Source of the DNA: Theocolax elegans
Lineage: Eukaryota > Arthropoda > Insecta > Hymenoptera > Cerocephalidae
Assembly: GCA_026168455.1 (NCBI GenBank)
Contig: CM047425.1
Location: 22,398,648-22,462,647, forward strand
Length of the DNA: 64,000 nt
Reading direction: 5' to 3'
Shown: positions 26,381-36,920 of the stretch, in pieces
Numbering within the stretch: the stretch's first letter is position 1
Layout of the letters: each line of letters starts with the position of its first letter
Notes under the pieces: model-generated
What the model saw: only the letters and a program-made list of their open reading frames with translations
What the model was told of the DNA's origin: nothing
Databases searched by the model: none
Program-made: the position numbers and the translations under genes

Positions 26381-26973
26381 TTATCAACTTGTATATTTCT
26401 CGCTCGAACTTTATCCACTTTTTTTACATTGCCTTTTATTTTTGTATTTTCTCATGCTCTTTGCGCTTTATTATTTGACTGATCTTCCATCGGTGTATTT
26501 TCCCAACGTTATATCTTCGATTTTATATTTTTCGCATATACGTGTATACCTCGACGTTTAAGCGGAATATATCAAATAGGATGGTAATTTATATAAATAA
26601 ACTTTTGCTCGTGTATTCAACATCCAGGAGGTTCGACAGATGTGTCCCCCTCGCTAGATACAAAGAGGGAAAGCACCCTTTTTCACCCCTTGGACAGCTT
26701 CTCACACCCTATAGCCTCACTAGTCTATGTGCATATTATTATTATTATCCTCTCATAATTGTAACTTTTATACCGAGTCTAAGGTAATAATTACACTTTG
26801 AATTACACGTGTAACAATGTAATCAATGCATCAAAGTATTGCAATACTAATACTTTCAAATTTACACTTATTATATAAAATTTAAAATATATTTTAGCTA
26901 TTCAAAAACTAATAGTTTTTTAAATTTCTTTCCATACTGGCCGAATTCCATTTACTAAAGTAAATTCATAAAT
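26381..26973. other. AT-rich flank left of the SINE
   Basis: No gene is seen. The plus ORF 26542-26787 is not recognisable. Confidence 0.6.
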
Positions 26974-26990
26974 AGCAGTCCTATTTTTTT
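26974..26990. repeat. Target-site duplication, left copy
   Basis: AGCAGTCCTATTTTTTT is repeated exactly at 27424-27440. The trailing T run merges with the SINE poly-T, so the true duplication is between about 10 and 17 bp. Confidence 0.9.
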
Positions 26991-27423
26991 TTTTTTTTTT
27001 TTTTTTATTCTTGATTTGTGCTCTCTTTTTCCTGGCACTTCCTACCGTTTATCCCCTGGGGGACTTTAACGGTGTCCACCTACCACCTATGTGTAGGTGC
27101 TTTATCCCTCCCTTAAAAACCCCACCATCTGGCATTCGCCCGGGGTTATGCCCGTGGATGAGGGAAACCTGTGAAGCAGGGAAAACCTCACCCGAGATGG
27201 CCGGAGTATTCGAAACATTCTTTTTGGGTGTCAAAGTCACATTGCGTAGGCCTTGACACCGAAACCGAATGTTTCACACCTCCCGCTCACGTTGTGAAGT
27301 GTGAAAAAAACACCTAACCCGCCACGAAAGCCAAACCCATCCAAGTGCGAACCGCACTCAGTGCTGCTTAACTTCCGTGACCGGCCGAGGTGCGTCTCCG
27401 CCACTCCGCCACCGTGTCGGTCC
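26991..27423 (-). mobile_element. 5S-rRNA-derived SINE (SINE3 type), full length
   Basis: This is a retroposed element on the minus strand. Its poly-A tail is the T run at 26984-27006 on the plus strand, and it is bounded by an exact direct repeat (26974-26990 and 27424-27440). Read on the minus strand, the 5' part matches the internal-promoter half of 5S rRNA: TCACGGAAGTTAAGCAGC (27365-27382), then GGTTCGCACTTGGATGGG (27336-27353). These correspond to the A-box and C-box regions of eukaryotic 5S genes. About 300 bp of unrelated, GC-rich body follows, then the A-rich tail. SINEs with 5S heads form the SINE3 class; they are transcribed by RNA polymerase III and mobilised by a partner LINE through the 3' tail. 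I do not recognise the tail family. The element stands out by its GC content from AT-rich flanks. ORFs on both strands across it are not genes. Confidence 0.88.
27320..27423 (-). promoter_or_regulatory. 5S-like head with type 1 RNA polymerase III internal promoter
   Basis: On the minus strand an A-box-like AAGTTAAGCAGC (27363-27374) is followed by a C-box-like GGTTCGCACTTGGATGGG (27336-27353). Their order and approximate spacing match 5S rRNA. The sequence 5' of the A box (27383-27423) has diverged from 5S, so this is not a 5S rRNA gene. Confidence 0.8.
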
Positions 27424-27440
27424 AGCAGTCCTATTTTTTT
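27424..27440. repeat. Target-site duplication, right copy
   Basis: This is identical to 26974-26990 and marks the 5' boundary of the minus-strand SINE. Confidence 0.9.
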
Positions 27441-28750
27441 GTATGTATGCTTTGATAAGCGATCGATGCGTATAAACTTATGCGAAAATTTGAATGATAC
27501 GTCAGAATTTAAAATAAAGTCAATTAGCATGATTCTTTTATTAATTCTTTCGCAAAACTAACAAGCATTATAAAAATAAGCCAATAATTAAACCACGCAT
27601 AATTGTAGCAGTTCTATAGACTTTGAAATAACATTTTATAATCGTAGTATTGAATCTCTTGGATCTGCGAATATGAAGAACTTTCAAAGATTATTATGAA
27701 TAAGCTTTTGAAATATTGCTTTATGCATGATTGTTCCCGAACACTCTCGAAATAGCTCTCGAATGAGAACTTGTTTCTCAATATTTTCTTCTGCATAACG
27801 ATGAATTGCATTTTCTCTTATCTTCCTTTCTTTTCGAAAGTAGCAATTCTACGCACTTTAGTTTTACCGTCGAAAAATATTATATTAATCCATGAAATCT
27901 GCAAATCATAAAGAGATGTTTCATGAAAAGCTTTCGCGCACGTGTGTGTATCTAACGTCAAAACGAAAAAAATCGATATTTACAGTTAAAATGATGAAAT
28001 AAAAATATAAGTACGATTAAGCGCTAAAGAGTGTAAATAGAAAGAAATTTAATTAATGTATTTCGGCGTACGATATTTGATCTTCGCCCGGATATCATAA
28101 TATTTTCGGACGAAAGGTACTTTGATATCTACATTAATTTTTGCCTTCAATATAACTTGGGAGTCCGTAATTTTCAAAAAATAAAATTTTACGAAAGATT
28201 AAAATTTTGAAAATCATCAATATATGGATTGGTCAATATCGCGCGTAAAAGCTCGTAATTCGAGTTATAGTGGGAAATAGGAAAAAGTCGTAAAATCCCA
28301 TGTGTAACAAAACTAGGAAACTAAACCCCATGAAGTCGATGCTGAATTGTAAAGGTTCAAAGGTTTTTCAACGCGAAAAGCTGGATTTGGAAGAATAACC
28401 GAGCAGTTTCGAAAATATAAAATTTTTTAAAATCCTCGTACAAAATCGCTCAGCCGTCCGAAATATGTTTAAACCTTCACTGTGAAAAAATGTTCCTAAG
28501 TCAAAAACTAAAAATGGATAATGTATTTTATATAAATAACTCGGTTCTTTTTTTAAAAATGACAAGTTGGATGATAATGGAATACAAGTTAAGATACACA
28601 AAGTTTTTAACATAATGCAATAATTTTTGAGTAGACGGTAGATAGATCGTAGGAAAAATAGACGTATTGACTTATCCATTAACGGTGTTTAGATTTCTCG
28701 AGTACTAAAATGCACTCGGTCGGTATTGTGTATTAAAAAAACTATACGAA
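27441..28750. other. AT-rich non-coding stretch
   Basis: No gene is seen. Phrases such as CTCGTAATTCGAGTTATAGTGGG (split around 28250-28275) resemble degenerate repeat sequence, but I found no second copy good enough to call a family. The minus ORFs 27614-27811 and 28368-28679 are not recognisable. Confidence 0.55.
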
Positions 28751-28756
28751 ATCAGC

Positions 28757-29047
28757 TTGCTTCTTATTTGCGCGAACGAGAACAGAAATTTTTATTTCTC
28801 AAGGATGGCATGTAAGGTCGCCCAGTCAGTTCTGCTCCTTCGGATTCGGAATTTTGATGTTTTTCTTTCGTTGTTTGTTCGCGCGACGTTTCCAAATGCC
28901 AAACGTACATCCCGCGTGGATTTTGCAAGGCTTCGATTTCTTTTATTCTTTTTCGTCTTTTTTTTTCTTTCACTTCCTATCGTTTTATTAAGCGTCGCGG
29001 CGACGGCTTTTCAACCGAGAAACGGAAAGGTAAGAAAAACCTCTTGA
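28757..29047 (+). CDS. Candidate first coding exon with hydrophobic leader (unproven)
   Basis: This 96-codon ORF has a strongly hydrophobic Phe/Leu/Val segment near its end (about residues 64-84), followed by Ser-Val-Ala-Ala-Thr-Ala, which is a plausible signal-peptide cleavage context. The reading then reaches GGAAAG|GTAAGA at about 29030, a good insect splice donor. A short exon carrying a leader peptide would look like this. Against it, the hydrophobic stretch is encoded by a T-rich tract, several upstream Met codons compete (28757 and 28805), and no downstream exon was identified. I recognise no homologue, so no function is assigned. Confidence 0.17.
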   Translation: MLLICANENRNFYFSRMACKVAQSVLLLRIRNFDVFLSLFVRATFPNAKRTSRVDFARLRFLLFFFVFFFLSLPIVLLSVAATAFQPRNGKVRKTS

Positions 29048-29050
29048 AGG

Positions 29051-31540
29051 AAGCAAAATATTTTTTTAAGAATGCCCTCCGAAGTACCGAGTATTTTTTT
29101 AAGCTGAAAGACAATTTTTTCTCCTCGTACGTCAGGTATTTTAATCGTGTATTTTTTATCTAATTGGAAGAAATTGATTAGCTCACGAATAAACAGTTAT
29201 TTATTTTTTTTTGTATAATCAATAACAATACAGTTTAATACTTAGATAAATTAAATTGGTGTACGTCCTCGAAATGTTGTTGAATATTTGTAAAATATTT
29301 ATTTATTCTTTTTATTATTCTCATCAAAAATTCAATTTAAATTCGATTAAAAAGGGGGTTATAAAATGTACGCGTGCACGCCAGAAATAAAATATCTCTA
29401 TAATTTATAAATATTACAAGAAGCTAGTAACGATAGCGCGGACAATTAAAAGCAAGGGATAATTGAACTTGAAAAAGAAAAAAAAATTGCCAATTCTCAT
29501 CGAATATATAAAATTTGTTGAAAACAATCCGATGTCGGCCATGAGAAAAAAAAATCATCATCGTCCATCGGTCGTAGTATTTAATTAAAAAGCACTTTTA
29601 ATTTGTGCAATGCAATCGAGAGAAACAAAAAATTGCGGCTCTTTTTTTGAACGAGTGGAAGTGAGTAACTTGGCAAGCTTGCTCATTCGAAATCATGAAA
29701 ATTCGATCGGCAATTATTCGTACGACGAATGTCGAAAAGTCAATTCCCCTGTATGCGTAAGCTGCACGGGAAAAAGAGATGCGAGTCTAGGTGTATCAAC
29801 GAGAGACAGGTGTAAAGAAAAAAAAATTAATCGATACGAATAATACAACGTTGCGCGCGATTAACAAGAAAAATGAAACGTGCGTGCGCGAAAAAATACG
29901 TTGTTGTATAGTCTATCGTATCGACAATCAGTTTAGAAAGAAAACGGAAATGTGAGACTGAGCGAATCAAACAACGAAAGGTACGCAGCGGTAGGGAAAA
30001 AGTAGTCATGATTCGAAATGAGTGGAATTAAAAGTAATTGTATAGTTTCGTAAGTTTGAATTCGTTTTTATATACGAAAGAAATAGTGACTGTATACAGG
30101 TATATATATGTTCGTGAAATTCAAATAGAAATTATGCAGCAATTGTAGAAATATTAGTCATTTCACTCTACACTATATTAGTCGAGTAGTTTCTTTGAAA
30201 TATTAAAAATTAAGAATAATACTTAAATTCATAATAATAAATAAAAAGTAAAGATCTTATATTTTGATATAAAATTGTTCATTATTATTATATTACAAAA
30301 GTATATTTGTAAACCAATAAAAATGTAGTAAATATAATTAGTTCTTATAATATATTCACGACAGTGAATCCTACTTGATCATTTTTATTTTTAATTATAC
30401 AACGAACTAAATGATTATTCGAAATAACAAATTATTTACTTTTCATTACTAACAGCGAAGCGCTTGTACAGAGTAACATTTGTTTATACAACTATTACGT
30501 AAAATTATTTAATCTATTTATATAGGAACAGTATTTTAAAAAAAAAAATTTTTTATGCTAAAACTAGAAAATTATCTACTTTTTACTTTCTTCGTTAATG
30601 CGTATTATAATAGAAATATCGAAGGATAGTCGAAACGTGTGCTTTTTACGCACTGACAATTTTCATAATTGCAGATAATCAAATTCGATTCTATAGGAAC
30701 TTCAATGGTAAATACTTTCGGTATAATATGAGTGTAGGATAATAAAATTATTCGTTTTAATCATCCGTGCACACGAAATAAGTAATAATTGTTCATTTTT
30801 CTAAATTGTTGTAGAAATAGATATTACTTGAAAATACAGTTTCTTTACTTTTTACAATAAATTTTTTGTCTGCCTTTTTACAATCTACTATATATATATA
30901 TACATACACTGGGGAAGTGTATAATGTTATAAATCTTAATCTGATCTACTTTCAGGTTAATGTTCGAAATTACCCGCTAGTTAATTACATGCAAAAATGG
31001 AAAGAAAATTATTCATCTGTTTGTGTAACTAATAATTTACAGAAATAATAATAAGTAGAAAAGATAATAAACAAAAAATCATGGCATCAAATAAAATAAA
31101 GACTTCTATTTAGTTAACAATTAACAATTGTTATTGAATTTTAAAAATTCTAAAATATTATTCCAATACGTAAAAAGTGAATAAATGCGCGTTAGATCTT
31201 ATTTGGGGTTAAAGTTAAACAATTTATATAACAATCACTTAAAAATATTAAAACTTGTGGCATTTTTCGAATGAAATGAAATAATTTCCAATTGTAATTT
31301 CCGTAAAATAATTCTGTTTTTTAACTACAATTTTTAACAGATTGAGTAATTACTGTAAAAATGAATTAAAATAGGATAGGCTTAATTAGATTTAAGACAA
31401 GTCTAGGGACAAGTATGACTTCCACGCACAAGTAGAAATAGTCGAATCTGGTCAGACATATAGGGTTCGCGCTATTACTATACATCGTCAACTGGTCTAA
31501 GTCACAATACTTGTATCGGTTCTAAATCAAGAAACTGCTT
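29051..31540. other. AT-rich non-coding stretch
   Basis: No supportable gene is seen. A short TA run lies at 30889-30903. ORFs at 29610-29843 (plus) and 29827-30009 (minus) are not recognisable. Confidence 0.6.
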
Positions 31541-32175
31541 CTACTTACGATGAAACGTCAAATATCAAAATTCAAAATAACTCAAAAGAGATATAGACAA
31601 TTGGATAACCAACTAAAAGCGGAAGCAAAAGAAAAGAAATCAAGAACCGAGTATATAAGTAAACAGAGAATAAAAGTAACTAGGAAGCCCCGAAAACATG
31701 GTGTAAATGGGGTGCGATATACTCGACGAAGGGAGAGAAAAACGCCGGGTGAGGATAGACACGTATAGGTAAGTGTGCGCGAGTCGCGTTTAGCGCCCGG
31801 CAAATAAGCCGCTTGCCGGTAATTACGTCGAGCCCCGGCAGCCTGATGACGCTCGAGATAGCGTTAATTATCGCGCGCGCGGGCGCGAACCTTTCTTCCT
31901 CTTTCGCTTGCGCGCGTCGATACGCGACGCGTAAACGCACGCGTGCCGTCCCTTTGCGTAACGCGTGCCGCCACCCACCTACGTTCGCTCGCTCTCACTC
32001 ACACTACGCGCGCGCACCACACACACAGTCCCGATCGTTCTCGGACGCTCGAGATGATCGTTCCCCCGGAGCTATTTTATGCGTTACCGTATTTTCACTA
32101 GTTTATTTACATCCAATTTATCGTTCATCATCATTTTCCTCATACGTGTATATATTACTCACGCGTTTCACTTAA
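31541..32175. other. CpG-dense patch with an exon-like 5' part
   Basis: From 31740 to 32080 the sequence is rich in CpG and CGCG, unlike the AT-rich flanks. A 72-codon basic ORF (31550-31768, plus) ends in TAG exactly at a GTAAGT, so TATAG|GTAAGTG at 31769 could be a splice donor of an untranslated or terminal exon. Downstream, 31815-31840 has an inverted repeat (TGCCGG and CCGGCA) enclosing TAATTA, and GTTAATTA follows at 31863-31870; TAATTA cores are typical homeodomain sites. Overlapping minus ORFs (31582-31803, 31680-31940) are shadows. It may be a conserved regulatory patch, but this is inference. Confidence 0.4.
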
Positions 32176-32823
32176 TTGTTAGGCAACGTTTCATATAATT
32201 GTAGTTTTGAACTTAAACTCATCTATTATACGTTTATCATAATAAATTATTATTCATTTTTGATAATAAATTATTGAATTTTATTTTTTGGTTCAAAGGA
32301 AACAATTCGACGTAATTGCATGTATCCATAGAAACGGGCACCTGCTTTAAAATTAAAACATTAAAAATATAAAGAAACTTAACATAAATACAAGGTGTGC
32401 GCTTGTGCGCAAGATGGCTTCTAGTTTGTTATATTTTTAATTGATGCCATCTAAAATATTCTATTCCAGTTGATGAAAAATTCAATTTGATTGTATACAA
32501 TTTTTTATAATGAAGAAAAATTCTTAGAATATTTGAAACAGAAGATTATGAAGAATATTAATTGAGTATTGACGGAATGACATTTATTTTTCGATTTTAA
32601 TAAGGATTTGGAGGGACTTCTAATTGATTCCTCCCAGCCTTTTGGATGGCCACAAGTACCTTTTTAACCTCGTGTGATGTTCAAAAGCGGACCAGCTAAT
32701 ATATACAAGTTGGATTCAACGATGAAATGACAATTCTGCGTATTCCGCTGTATTCACCGTTATTATAAGATTGTCTTTTGAAGAAAACTGTTTCAATCAT
32801 ATAATACACATATATATATATAT
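32176..32823. other. AT-rich non-coding stretch
   Basis: No gene is seen. Two ATGGC-type motifs in opposite orientation (AAGATGGC near 32412 and GATGCCATCT near 32445) resemble YY1/Pho sites but are isolated. The interval ends in a short TA run that abuts the foldback. Confidence 0.55.
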
Positions 32824-33761
32824 GGGCTATTTCACGTCAAGTGGTACGATGAAAATTTTAAATCGCTCCAAAATTTGAGAACAGGCTGGAAATATCTTCC
32901 AGAAGATAGAAAAAAATTTCAGGTGTTAAAAATAATTTGCCTAAGAGTTATTTCATCATGAAAAATGGAAATTGTTCAATTTTTTAGAAAAATTGCTATT
33001 TTCCAAGCCATTTATCTCAAAATCTATTGATTTTTTTAAAAAAACCTTACAAACAACTTTTGTTCAAAATAATCTTTAGAACTTATCTACCTAAGTTACA
33101 ATTCTTAATTTTAAAATCTCGAAGAGATAGAACACCCGGAAATATTGAATATCAAAAAAAGGCGACCACGCCACAATCGATTTTATCTAACACCGCTCAA
33201 AAGATCACATTTTTCGAGAGCTTTCGAATGGCGGCGGTTAGATTATTGGCCAAGACCTTTGGTGTAAGTTATACCCCATAAACCTCATAAAATCACTAAT
33301 TTTCATGTATTTTAGGGCATAACTTACACCAGCGGTCTTGGCCAATAATCTAACCCAAGCCATTCGAAAGCTCTCGCAAAATTTAATCTTTTGAGCGGTG
33401 ATAAATGAAAATCGATTGTGGCGTGGTCGCTTTTTTTTGATATTCAATATTTCCAGGTGTTCTATCTCTTCGAAATTTTAAAATTAAGATTTGTAACCCA
33501 GGTAGATAAGTTCTAAAGATTAGTTTGAACAAAAGTTGTATTTAAGGTTTTTTTTAAAAAATCAATAGATTTTGAGATAAATGGCTTGGAAAATAGCAAT
33601 TTTTCTAAAAAATTGAACAATTTCCATTGATGGAATAACTCTTAGGCACATTATTTTTAACACCTAAATTTTTTTTTATATCTTCTGGAAGATATTTCCA
33701 GCCTGTTCTCAAATTTTGGAGCGATTTAAAATTTTCATCGTACCACTTGACGTAAAATAGC

Positions 33762-33763
<2 letters not shown>
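32824..33763. mobile_element. Foldback element, older copy of the 9.7-kb family
   Basis: The left end GGGCTATTTCACGTCAAGTG is mirrored by the right end, which reads GGGCTATTTTACGTCAAGTG on the minus strand. The arms (about 32824-33275 and 33310-33763) pair along their whole length with scattered substitutions and small indels, and a loop of roughly 40-50 nt lies between them. The terminal 40 bp clearly match 9701-9740 (shared GGTMCGATSAAAATTTTAAA), and internal phrases such as CGCCACAAT and TCAAAATCTAT also recur in the same order. No transposase is encoded; ORFs 33027-33281 (plus) and 33238-33447 (minus) give near-identical peptides only because they mirror each other. It is flanked by TA repeats on both sides. 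Together the two copies define a hairpin-type MITE family. Confidence 0.9.

Positions 33764-33812
<49 letters not shown>
33764..33812. repeat. (TA)n microsatellite adjoining the foldback
   Basis: About 48 bp of nearly perfect TA repeat begins immediately at the right end of the foldback. A shorter TA run (32808-32823) adjoins the left end. Confidence 0.95.
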
Positions 33813-33815
<3 letters not shown>

Positions 33816-34555
33816 CGATCTTACGGAATTCTCGAGTTATGGGTAAGAAACCCTATAAATGTCAGCCAATTAGGTCGAAAATTGACCGAGTTATTTTACC
33901 AGCATAATTACACTCACACATATATCTATACATACGATTTAGGGCAAGTCTTGTACGAGTTCTAAGTTGCACAGATTTTATTTTTAAGTCAATATATATT
34001 ATTTTTTGAAGCATCACAATATATCCGGTATAATGTTCATGTCTAAGAAAAACGGTAACAGAATAAATCTGTCATCGTCTTATAGCTTTCTCTTTGAGAA
34101 AGTAAAACATATTATTAGAAAAATATTTTATCAAAAATTGCTAAACTTTTGATGAATGGAATGATATGCTTGACAAATTATAAAAATTAACATTGCTTTC
34201 TCAAGGAGAAAGCTTTGTAATTGATTGTAGATACTCCTATTTTTGTGTTTTTTGTTAATTTTTACATATGGTAATATTTCTTTTTAATAATGTCATAATA
34301 ATATAAAATTTATTAAAATAGTTGCAATCAAATATTGATTAGTTACTTTAATTTACATATTTGTACAGTTAATCAATGTTTAATTAATGTTTAACGAATA
34401 AACAGTGAAACATAAAATACACTAAATGGATACATTGATCCTATTCTAAATACGTTGTAAATACATAAAAAATAAAGAGTCTTATACAAACGTAACTATT
34501 ATCCGATTGGTCGTTGTTAGCATAGATAAAATTCACGTGCAATATCGAAAGTTAG
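33813..34555. other. AT-rich non-coding stretch with a nested palindrome
   Basis: No gene is seen. It contains the small palindrome at 34085-34214, listed separately. Confidence 0.6.
34085..34214. repeat. Small nested palindrome
   Basis: AGCTTTCTCTTTGAGAAAG at 34085-34103 and CTTTCTCAAGGAGAAAGCT at 34196-34214 are inverted copies of each other, and each is itself a hairpin with CTTTCTC/GAGAAAG stems. The roughly 90 bp between them is AT-rich and pairs poorly. It may be a remnant of a small foldback element. Confidence 0.55.
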
Positions 34556-35115
34556 GCATTATAACGCGTTCACCGTAATGGTCCGCAGGTTTGTTTGGGA
34601 ATCCGCAAAATAGCGACACGAGCCACCGAAAGCGCACACAAAGGGTAAAAGCTCGAAAATGCTTCGCTCGCGCCCGCAGCTTGAGAAATTGACTCGGTGC
34701 GAATGTAAATGCAATTCTCCCTTCCCCCTTCCCCTACCCCTACCCCTATCACCCCCTCTCCCAGCACGAGTTGAAAGGAAATTGGAAACTGCATCGACGC
34801 GCAGCAACAGCACTAGAACGGGCATAATGAAAATTGTTCGCGCGCCTGAGGATTTCGTGCGTTACTCCCTTTTTTTTTCCTCTCCTATCCCTTTTTGTTG
34901 GCGTGTGTTACACTTTTATTTATCGGTTTCGCGGACTTCGGAGTATACGCGTTTTGACATGACACTTGTGTTTTGCGGTTTTAAAAATATTCATAATCTG
35001 GACACGAGCGTTATTTTATTATTCCAACATATTTCATCGTTCTGCGGAAACTTCACCGGTTGGATGAGAAAAAAAAAAAATTTGTGCGGAACGAGAAAAA
35101 AAAATATACATTAAT
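34556..35115. other. GC-raised patch with a C-rich (CCCCTA-like) tract
   Basis: At 34717-34761 the plus strand is almost all C and T with three CCCCTA-type units. The 151-codon plus ORF 34659-35114 and the minus ORFs over 34559-34825 translate this simple sequence (Pro/Leu or Gly/Arg runs) and I do not call them genes. The repeat unit is not the insect TTAGG telomere repeat. Confidence 0.5.
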
Positions 35116-35486
35116 AGATAAAAAAAAGCAGGGCGCATCGAAACAATGCGAGCATTTTTTTAATTTAAAAAAAATCCATCTTGGTTATATGCTTTCGTAT
35201 CGGTTTACGTGTACCTCTGTACGAATATCCGTTATTTAGATAACAATTTTTGTTGCTGTTACTGGTGGTGCTGTTGTTGCCGAGCTTCGGCATCTATATA
35301 ATCATATAAATTGTAATTAAATTCGGCTGTGTCTTCGTTTCATTTGAAGAAGAACTGCATATTTTTCAATATGGCGGTTTTATAATTAAACGATGCTCTA
35401 AATTTCTGGAAAACCATTTTCACTGTAATTGTTCGGTGACACGTTAGTGGTACCCGTCTTTGGTAATGTCCACAGTACTTTTTTTT
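35116..35486. other. Non-coding stretch
   Basis: No ORF or repeat can be named. A short GTTGCTGTTACTGGTGGTGCTGTTGTTGC run lies near 35248-35280. Confidence 0.5.
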
Positions 35487-35680
35487 ACAAAGTTTTTAAA
35501 CGATTCTTATTTTGTAATGGTTTAAATTGCCTACCAGAACAAAAGTGTAAATTTTAAATGTGCACCATCAACGTTTCTTTACAGTTATTGTTCGTGAGCG
35601 TATCATGTCGAGTTCCAAAGTAATTATTATAAAACTACCCCAAGTATGTATGTAGTTGTAATAACTAAGGGGGTCGCTTA
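35487..35680 (+). repeat. Dispersed repeat, copy A
   Basis: This matches the reverse complement of 40702-40930. Matching blocks, in order, include AAAGTTTTTAAACGAT, TTTTAAATG, CATCAAC, TTACAG, GTTC-AAAGTAA-ATTATAAAA-ACTACCC, and after a small gap TAGTTG-AA-AACTAA. The two copies are diverged but colinear over about 165-195 bp. No ORF is present. It is probably an old transposon fragment; the family is not recognised. Confidence 0.7.
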
Positions 35681-35699
35681 ATATAACTTAAAATAAAAA

Positions 35700-36920
35700 T
35701 ATACATTTTTTAGTTTTATAAAATAATTTTTTATACGTCTACGGCAATAAATGTAAAAATTAAATGAACAATACATAAATAAATATTAGTATGTAAATAC
35801 ATATCTTAATTAATTCTGCCACATTCGTGCACTCTAAAAAATGTAGATAAATTTAAACAACAATGCGTGTATCTATTAGCTAGATTAAAACTTATTTTCT
35901 TCCAATTACGACTTGCTCGCTAAAATTCATTGTAGTTAATTTAAAATTCAAGTGTGTCATTTTTCCTTCCTACCCCCTCAATTTATAGGTATACCTGCTA
36001 TAAAATATACACTATAATAGACATTGTTCGTCGAGCAAAAATTAGCTAGTTATCTAGAGAAATTTCGTTAATTGCCGTCTTCAGAACCCACTCTTATTAT
36101 ATACACATTCTCTACCAGGAACGATTCTTATAATTAAAGTATTAAAATTGCACTATAATATTGCTCTTATTCAATTTTCGTAAAAATAACAAATTTTAAG
36201 ATTATAGATTGTCAACTAAATCAAATTAATAATATATATTACTTTAAAATACATTATTAGCATTGTTTGGAATATTTTTGGTGTTGCAGAATTTTACATA
36301 CTACATTTGCTCAGTACAATCATTGATTCGTAATAATAATTTTTATAATCGCGCATCAAAATAAATTTAACAATTGAGATAAATGGTTTAAAACGTGAAT
36401 TACTTTACGATAATTGCAGCGATGTACGTGTGCAAGTAAAGAATCAGCCAAGCTAAATATTTGCAAATTTGAAATCCGTTCAGAGGAAAATTTCACCGAC
36501 CGAAAACAGCGAGTTCCTCGTACGCTAAAGCTATCTATAAGACTCACGCTTCCGTATTTTGTATACACGCAATAGCGTTTTTCAAATTTTAATTTAAATT
36601 TGAAATTTTTTTTACAAATTCATAATCCCATTTGAATTTAATTCCAAGAATTTAAACTTGAATTTAAATTAAAAAATCTCTAGCAAATGCAAATTTGAAC
36701 GGCATTAAAAAGAGATTTATGTAGTATTACGCTGTTTTCCCCCGGCTGTACACGGGCAAATAATTTTTCTTTTTTTTTCGTCGTAGGAGGGGTGTAAGCA
36801 TCCATCGATTTTTCCGTCTCGGCACTTGAAACTTTTAAATTTAAATTCACGGAAAAGCCTCTATAATTAAACTCGAGACGCAATTTCGAGTAACGTTTTA
36901 AAATTCAAATTTAAAAACTT
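35700..36920. other. AT-rich non-coding stretch with a short palindrome
   Basis: At about 36555-36700 a TTTAATTTAAATTTGAA block is mirrored by a TTGAATTTAAATTAAA block, giving a roughly 100-140 bp AT-rich palindrome. A related fragment (AAATTCAAATTTAAAAAC) follows at 36900-36920. The minus ORFs 36356-36568 and 36680-36883 are not recognisable. Confidence 0.5.

Noticed and set aside
27320..27423. A true 5S rRNA gene
   Set aside because: Only the internal-promoter half matches. The 5' part differs, no 3' 5S half follows, and the unit carries a SINE body, poly-A tail and target duplication.
27011..27561. ORFs of 63-97 codons on both strands across 27011-27561
   Set aside because: They lie in or across the SINE body and 5S-like head, which is a noncoding RNA-derived element.
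33027..33447. Near-identical peptides on opposite strands (33027-33281 plus, 33238-33447 minus), as if a conserved protein
   Set aside because: They are the two arms of the second foldback read in mirrored frames, so similarity is expected without coding.
34717..34761. CCCCTA-type repeats as possible telomeric sequence
   Set aside because: The unit is not the insect CCTAA/TTAGG repeat; it is a short imperfect C-rich tract.
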